The position numbers and the translations under genes were made by a program. This document shows, in pieces, positions 58,869 through 64,000 of a stretch of 64,000 nt of DNA. The first letter of the stretch is position 1. The number at the start of each line of letters is the position of its first letter. A model generated the notes under the pieces. It searched no databases. It worked only from the letters and a program-made list of their open reading frames with translations, and was not told the origin of the DNA. Origin of the DNA: Symsagittifera roscoffensis (Eukaryota > Xenacoelomorpha > Acoela > Convolutidae); contig NC_087065.1 in assembly GCF_963678635.1 (NCBI RefSeq), positions 1,862,001-1,926,000 of the forward strand, in the 5' to 3' direction.

Positions 58869-59460
58869 AAATTGAGCCTGGGACGCTGATGTCCACAACC
58901 AGACATCGTTGGTATCAAAGCAACAGGACCAGTGTACAGCCTGCAACAAGTCAACGGGGGAGAACAGGATCTTATGCGAAAAATGCAATCACTGGACTCA
59001 TGTGGCATGCATGGGCTACTCAAAGGACGAATTCAAGTTCCTAGAGAAACCAAACGTGAGCTTCGTTTGCAACAGATGCTTGCAGAGCCCAATCCAGAGG
59101 TGTCGCACGAAATCGCCAAGTTGAAGGAGTGCGCGGAGAGCACGAAGATTATGGTCGAGCAAGTCCTTTCTGCCAGACATCAGCACGAGTCATCACCCGA
59201 AGCTATATATTCTTAAGTACTTAAATGTCAAAATGATTACGACCAACAGATAAGATTTAGTGGGATACCTGAATTCAAATGTTAGATACCGATAAACCTG
59301 ACCGAGCAAAATTTTTGAACATGAACAAGAATTGTGTGACATTCGACCAGAATGGCCAAAATGCAATTTATGCAGGATTCGAATTTTGAGCAGTAAGCCT
59401 TCCGAGTTGATGATTTCGAAGGATTAGCGACGTTATTGGAACGTTTAGCCAAACGGTGAG
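58869..59460 (+). mobile_element. Non-LTR retrotransposon ORF1 relic (PHD, coiled coil)
   Basis: The frame from about 58909 encodes a complete C4-H-C3 PHD finger: QCTAC, LCEKC, WTHVAC, FVCNRC. At about 59080 the reading continues in another frame with a heptad-rich stretch (VSHEIAKLKECAESTKIMVE). After an in-frame TAA the same frame encodes DYDQQIRFSGIPE, a motif typical of LINE ORF1 proteins just after the coiled coil. Further stops follow. No endonuclease or reverse transcriptase is visible downstream. It is a decayed, 3'-truncated copy of a CR1/L2-like element (family inferred from domain order) and a relative of the relic at 2.64 kb. Confidence 0.6.
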
Positions 59461-60930
59461 GGCTAGAATATTCTAGTATTTTAAATTTTCAAAAATTCGA
59501 ATGATGACGTCACATTTCTGAGAAATGCTGAAACGGCCATTTTAACAAAAAGCGAGTGAAAAACAGAACAACTTTATCTGTGATTGCGAACATGTAACAT
59601 TCGTCTACTGCAGTCACACATGAGGCTTAAGAAAAATAGGCCCTATAACCACTGGCTCAAGGGTCAGGGACACTATCTCTTGTGTTTTTCTACCTCAAGA
59701 ACGGTCGGAGCCAGTTCGGTTCGCTTGTGACATGAGACTACGACCCGTTACAGCTTAAAGGCTACTACTAAAATATCCCCCCACTCTAGAATTAGAAACG
59801 TCCCCATACTTAGGTCTCTAGATACCCAAAATACATGAACGCCGTTAAAAACCGGGTTGGAACAATCCGTTAAGTTACTTTTTATTAGACAGTGGAACTT
59901 TGATCCATTTCAGATGGATCAACCTAAAACTCGCCTTACCTCAACATAACAATTATAAAACACACTCTAGGAATTTAAATTAAGTAATCACATTGTAGCA
60001 CGCTCAAGAACCAGGAAGTAAATAAGTCGGTAAACAACTCAAGAATTAATAAAGTAACTAATATGAGTTTAATGTTGGTCAGTTTTAACAACAAGAACAA
60101 GTTTTTACTCTAGACTGCAAGTTCTCGTGAACCATTGGGACACTCTAGCTGTCCACCTTTCCACCGAAGGTTCACTCTGGTCCAGTCAATAATAGTATTC
60201 CAATCGTAATAATCCAACTCGAGGGAATGCTCTCGTCTCTGTCACAGATGGGACAGCTCTACTCTAGGTTATTATTGCTTTCGAAATTGCGAATAGCAAT
60301 TTCCCACCGATTTTTCTAGCAACTTTCCCGCGCTTGTTACTCAATTGTTCTGAAATTGTTCTGATCTCTTTTTCTGATTTTCAGTTCTCGCGAGAAAATC
60401 GTGCATGACAGGTTCCATTCGAAATTTTGAAAAATTAAATTTCACTCCAAAATCAAGTGTTTTTTGCTTCTCTCAAGGTCAAACTTCCAAATATGACCGA
60501 CTGGCACATACTCCCCGGACTCGAGATCGATGTCCTCATCGCGCGCTGTCTTCTGTCAGTGAGTCCCAGAAAAACCGAGTGTTGCTCAAGATACAGTGCC
60601 AGTGGTCATTTACAGAAGTTTGCAGCAGATTTAAGCTTATCTACACCCCAAAATTCACAGCCATTTAAAATTTTCACGCTATTGCTAAACAGCAACCAAA
60701 ATCTGCATACACCTGCACCCTTGAATTTTCGCTTTTCAAGCCAATCATTTTAAAATCTCTTTTGTCCTATTCAATCAGGAAATTGTCATGCAGCATTTCG
60801 ATTTATATAATAAATATAGTATATTAGTAACAATATTTGCTTTGTTAAAATTTCTTTTTCGTGAATCCAAGTTTCACTCGGATCCACGCTCAAGCCCCCC
60901 TTCCCTCTCAAGACTCAAGATCCATCCGAT
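59461..60930. other. Non-coding DNA between the LINE relic and the right-edge frame
   Basis: No gene is supported. A purine tract on the minus strand (about 60909-60894) lies shortly after the end of the right-edge frame. The open frames at 60405-60668 and 60457-60753 overlap each other and have no recognisable domain. Confidence 0.45.
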
Positions 60931-60938
60931 TTGCCCAT

Positions 60939-63191
60939 TCATCTCGTACTCTTCGCCTTGGAGGTACTGCATCCTGAAGTGCTAGATGCGGCGAACTGTC
61001 TCAACAGTTCCTCTTCATCATCGGAACTAATCACAATCTCCTCCCAAGCCTTCAGCTGTTCATAGGATCGCATCCATTCCCTCTGCTCCTGCAACCTCTT
61101 TGCTTGGTTGGGTAGTGCCTTCACCCTAGCTTCTCGGTTCAAGCAAAAGGAGTTGTGCAGGCTCAAGCTCACGTTCTTCGCCAGGTCTTCCTCTAGTATC
61201 GACTCCCTCGCTTTGGTATTGTCTCTAGACATCTTACCCACTCTCTTCCATCCCGTCGTGATCGCATTACGATGGGTTAGCAGGGGTCTCTTGAAAGCTT
61301 CCGGCCCAATCTCGGCCTGGAACTGTCGATACTCTTTTTGATGTTTTCTCATGTGATCTTTCGTTGTCATGTACAACCAAGACGTCAGTGTCGCCCGAAA
61401 CCATGGAAAGTACCTCAAGCGACTCCATACGTACCTGACTTCCGTCGGTATGGCGAATACTTTGCACGCAGTCTCAAACAACTCGAGTCTCCTGCTGTAG
61501 TCTATCGCGTATATTGACTCAGCCGTTGGCGTCGTCGCCTCCCGATACTTCGTTATATTCTCTTCTATCCATCTCAGAGCTAACATCGTACTCACTACTA
61601 AGAGCGTCACCTTCTTGCGGTGATCCGGTAGTCCGATCGACCGAATCTCTTCCACATCCCATACCAGGCAAAGGTTCTTGTGATCTGGATACCACACCGT
61701 TTGTGCCAAACAGTGGCATGGGCATTCCCCATGAGAGATCTCAATGCTCCTGAGATTACGCTCCCCTGAGGCTTCCAAGAGAGGCTCAAGCTCCATCATT
61801 TTCTCGTGCATCGTGTCGTTGTCTTCCAGGTTCGGAGTACTTCCCACAGGTTTCCCGATCACGTTTTGTCTCTCGTGATCGCTTGTGTTTTCTCTTTCCA
61901 ACTTCAGAAGATCTTCTCCCCAGATTTCGCTTAAGTCATCTCTCAATTCTTTTGGTACTGTCCCTTTGATTTTTCTCAACAACTTGTGCGAGTGATGCGA
62001 CATCCGAGCCAACCTCACGCACTTGGGCACTGAGAAGGCCTTGTCCACCAGTATTCTCTGGCTGGACACTTCCACCATCGCCATGTGTAGCGGGTAGTGA
62101 CTTCCGCACAAGTTGGCCATCATTGACCCTATCAGCGATTTCGCGTTCAATGGCAAGCCATAAGCTTCGCTCATGGGAAATCCCATTTCCGCCTCAAGAC
62201 CAAGCTTCCAGCTCCGGATGTGTTTTTGAGTCACCTGCAACACCCCGGGCCATGATTCCACGCTCAACGCCGTCACTAAATGATGTTCAGACTCCAGTCT
62301 CTCCAGTGCCTGCAGACCACACATTCTCGAGAAGAATCCGAGAGCTGTCGCTATGTTCACCGTGGTTCTCGCGTAACATTCCGCTATTATTTGCACTTCA
62401 CTTTTCTCCCTTTCTGTGATGTCTTCGAACCAAGTGATCAGGTCTTCTTTTTGAAACGACAGTATTCTGACGCATGACCGTCCATCGCAGATGTGCTCTC
62501 CTTTCCCACACGTCGAATCCAGACAGCTACCCGGCTCCAATTTCTTCACTGACCCGGGGTCGCTCGTCCTTTCGCTTGGCTCTTGCATCTGGGGCGTGAT
62601 TAGCTTATGTAGCACACTCAACTTCGCCAGATCTTCATCTTCCGTTGGTGCTAACCTCACTCGCTCTGTGGTTTCCTCGATTAGACTTGCAAGGGGATGT
62701 GGACACCAGGAGGGTCTTAGTAGCTTCCATATCACTCCCAAGTTCGTGGTTAACAAGCCATTTCCACCGCCCATGTTCACTTCAACTCTCTTGTTTGAGC
62801 GCGGTATGCTTATCACCTCTGGTGTTTTCTCAAGAATCAGGCCCAGGCTCGGCCCCTCTTTCTCCACCGCGTCTATCTCCATTATTTTTTCTGTCCAAAA
62901 CTTCAGTAGCTCCGCTACCTCATGGTTTCTGTGGGCTCCTCCAGCTTCCGAGTCTAAGAAGGGATTGTAGGCCATTCCCATTACTCCAGACACATGTTGG
63001 TATTCCCCCTTCTCACTGAGTCTCGAGTACTGTTCTGACGAGGCCAGGTTACGGTGAACATCATGTTCTTCCTCGAACTTCTTATTAGAGAACCTCCGTA
63101 CCTCGTCCAGCTTTCGATGGTTCTCTAAGGATAGTCTGGAACCATCTTCTTTCTCTATTCCTGTACTCTGATATACGTTCAAGATGATCGT
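60939..63191 (-). CDS. Unrecognised protein, downstream part of a long frame
   Basis: This follows the TGA at 63194-63192 in the same frame and runs about 750 codons to TGA at 60941-60939. The first ATG is at 62981 (residue 68 counted from the TTG at 63182), yet the codons between TGA and that ATG already look coding, so it probably continues the upstream frame. A Cys cluster (CLDSTCGKGEHICDGRSC) lies near 62525-62470 and a CPCHC motif near 61724-61710. Much of the rest is helical with Trp/Leu-rich blocks. No signal peptide, transmembrane segment, polymerase, integrase or other known domain is seen. Base composition is clearly richer in G and C than the surrounding DNA. It could be a retroelement or viral-type structural gene, or a host gene of a lineage I do not know. 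Confidence 0.6.
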   Translation of the reverse strand, partial: TIILNVYQSTGIEKEDGSRLSLENHRKLDEVRRFSNKKFEEEHDVHRNLASSEQYSRLSEKGEYQHVSGVMGMAYNPFLDSEAGGAHRNHEVAELLKFWTEKIMEIDAVEKEGPSLGLILEKTPEVISIPRSNKRVEVNMGGGNGLLTTNLGVIWKLLRPSWCPHPLASLIEETTERVRLAPTEDEDLAKLSVLHKLITPQMQEPSERTSDPGSVKKLEPGSCLDSTCGKGEHICDGRSCVRILSFQKEDLITWFEDITEREKSEVQIIAECYARTTVNIATALGFFSRMCGLQALERLESEHHLVTALSVESWPGVLQVTQKHIRSWKLGLEAEMGFPMSEAYGLPLNAKSLIGSMMANLCGSHYPLHMAMVEVSSQRILVDKAFSVPKCVRLARMSHHSHKLLRKIKGTVPKELRDDLSEIWGEDLLKLERENTSDHERQNVIGKPVGSTPNLEDNDTMHEKMMELEPLLEASGERNLRSIEISHGECPCHCLAQTVWYPDHKNLCLVWDVEEIRSIGLPDHRKKVTLLVVSTMLALRWIEENITKYREATTPTAESIYAIDYSRRLELFETACKVFAIPTEVRYVWSRLRYFPWFRATLTSWLYMTTKDHMRKHQKEYRQFQAEIGPEAFKRPLLTHRNAITTGWKRVGKMSRDNTKARESILEEDLAKNVSLSLHNSFCLNREARVKALPNQAKRLQEQREWMRSYEQLKAWEEIVISSDDEEELLRQFAASSTSGCSTSKAKSTR

Positions 63192-64000
63192 TCAGACTCT
63201 TCTCTCCATGGTTTTACTTCCACTTGCTCTCTGGTGGCATGCCAGGATGGTGCTATCAGACATCATTGACATTGTCCATCTCAAGAAACATGTGGCATCT
63301 TTTCTTCTAGCCAGGCTCAAGCCTGAATTGTCCCTGGCCACGTGTTGCATCAGTGCCTGATACACCTCTAGCTTCTTGCTTCCCAACTTCAGCCTGTCAT
63401 ACGAGGTCAATGTCTCCAACTCTATTCCCACCAGACTCCAGGTGAACATTAATTGTCCCGCAGTTCTAACGAAGGGATTCGCCATTAGTGGCGGTGCTGA
63501 TGAGGATGTCCTCATCGCCTCTTCAAAATGATCCTTCAACAAACTCTGCCAGGACCTCTTCAGATGACTTGCCATCTCTATCTTATTAACCTCGGCTTTT
63601 TGCTGGGTGGCCCAATTGCGTCGCCTGCGAGCTATTCCACTGTCCAACTTCTTCAAGCAGTCCTCCATTTCCTTCAATGTTTCGAGGGCCACCCGCCACG
63701 TCCGGGAAGTGTTCCTCGTCTTGTTCCTCTCCAATGGATCACTCGTCACTTGTTTGCCCATGTCCTGATGTGCCTTCGAGATCCATTCTTTGCCGATCTC
63801 CACTTCCCCTACCTGTCCGTTCGTTGAACCTCTCTTCACGTTTACCTTCTGAGGCTTGAATTCTTCTTCTGACGTCGAACTGGTGGAAACCTCTATTTCC
63901 TTTTCTACTTCAAGTGGTTTCCTGAGCTCCGAGCTGTTCTTGTATGCCGCCGTCTTGCATCGGGCCAAAACGATGGGCGCCGTCTCTCTCAAGTTTCCTT
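63192..64000 (-). CDS. Unrecognised protein, upstream part of a long frame (open at edge)
   Basis: The frame is open from the window edge to TGA at 63194-63192, at least 266 codons. The N-terminal visible part is Ser/Thr/Glu-rich (EVSTSSTSEEEFKPQKVNVK), then a Lys/Arg/Glu-rich likely coiled coil (ETLKEMEDCLKKLDSGIARR) and a compact helical region. It is in phase with the frame that follows, separated only by the TGA. True start lies beyond the window. No family recognised. Readthrough, a simple nonsense mutation and an assembly error are all possible explanations of the stop. Confidence 0.55.
   Translation of the reverse strand, partial: GNLRETAPIVLARCKTAAYKNSSELRKPLEVEKEIEVSTSSTSEEEFKPQKVNVKRGSTNGQVGEVEIGKEWISKAHQDMGKQVTSDPLERNKTRNTSRTWRVALETLKEMEDCLKKLDSGIARRRRNWATQQKAEVNKIEMASHLKRSWQSLLKDHFEEAMRTSSSAPPLMANPFVRTAGQLMFTWSLVGIELETLTSYDRLKLGSKKLEVYQALMQHVARDNSGLSLARRKDATCFLRWTMSMMSDSTILACHQRASGSKTMERRV

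Noticed and set aside
63192-63194. Selenocysteine reading of the in-frame TGA
   Set aside because: No SECIS-like element was recognised and the flanking sequence is not that of a known selenoprotein. Readthrough or mutation is simpler.
61108-63859. Many plus-strand open frames of 60-160 codons
   Set aside because: They lie opposite the long minus-strand frame, and a GC-richer coding strand often leaves its complement open. Their composition is not protein-like.

Overview
The window is animal nuclear DNA. It is AT-rich, long introns carry consensus GT..AG borders, and the recognisable proteins are metazoan: an SNX9-family PX-BAR protein, the nucleolar rRNA-processing factor EBP2, a Rab-type GTPase and ribosomal protein S16 (uS9). 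Much of the non-coding DNA, above all the 25-54 kb introns and intergenic stretch, is packed with short dispersed repeats, many with tRNA-like promoter boxes, so it looks like a genome inflated by non-autonomous elements. Divergent but intact animal proteins, SINE crowding, splice-acceptor-like sites just 5' of two start codons and a probable GC-AG intron would fit a large-genome larvacean (appendicularian tunicate). That is an inference, not proof.

Layout. 1-1.7 kb: non-coding DNA rich in hairpins. 1.7-4.2 kb: decayed retroelement DNA, with a PHD-finger ORF1 relic followed by a frame-broken integrase and its C-terminal tail. 5.7-5.9 kb: a possible terminal exon of an unknown gene. 10.85-18.46 kb, minus: two-exon SNX9-family gene with a 5-kb intron. 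23.4-23.8 kb: a tandem duplication holding a small signal-peptide ORF, one copy intact and one stopped. 25.4-46.95 kb, minus: seven-exon EBP2 gene whose splice phases all close, giving 371 residues spread over 21.5 kb. 33.8-36.3 kb, plus: a three-exon Rab-like gene nested inside EBP2 intron 2. 47.85-49.65 kb: degenerate tandem array with a ~170-bp period and a hint of a five-monomer higher-order repeat. 57.75-58.2 kb, minus: intact RPS16 coding exon. 58.87-59.46 kb, plus: LINE-type ORF1 relic (PHD finger, coiled coil, RFSGIPE-like motif). 60.94-64.0 kb, minus: a long GC-richer reading frame broken by one in-frame TGA and open at the window edge; I recognise no family for it.

Functionally, EBP2 and RPS16 both serve ribosome production, and the SNX9-like protein and the Rab both serve membrane traffic, but nothing in the sequence shows co-regulation. 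The most novel signal is a set of tRNA-derived SINE-like elements bounded by two different short hairpins. The stems change sequence between copies while keeping base pairing. The second candidate is the unrecognised reading frame at the right edge.
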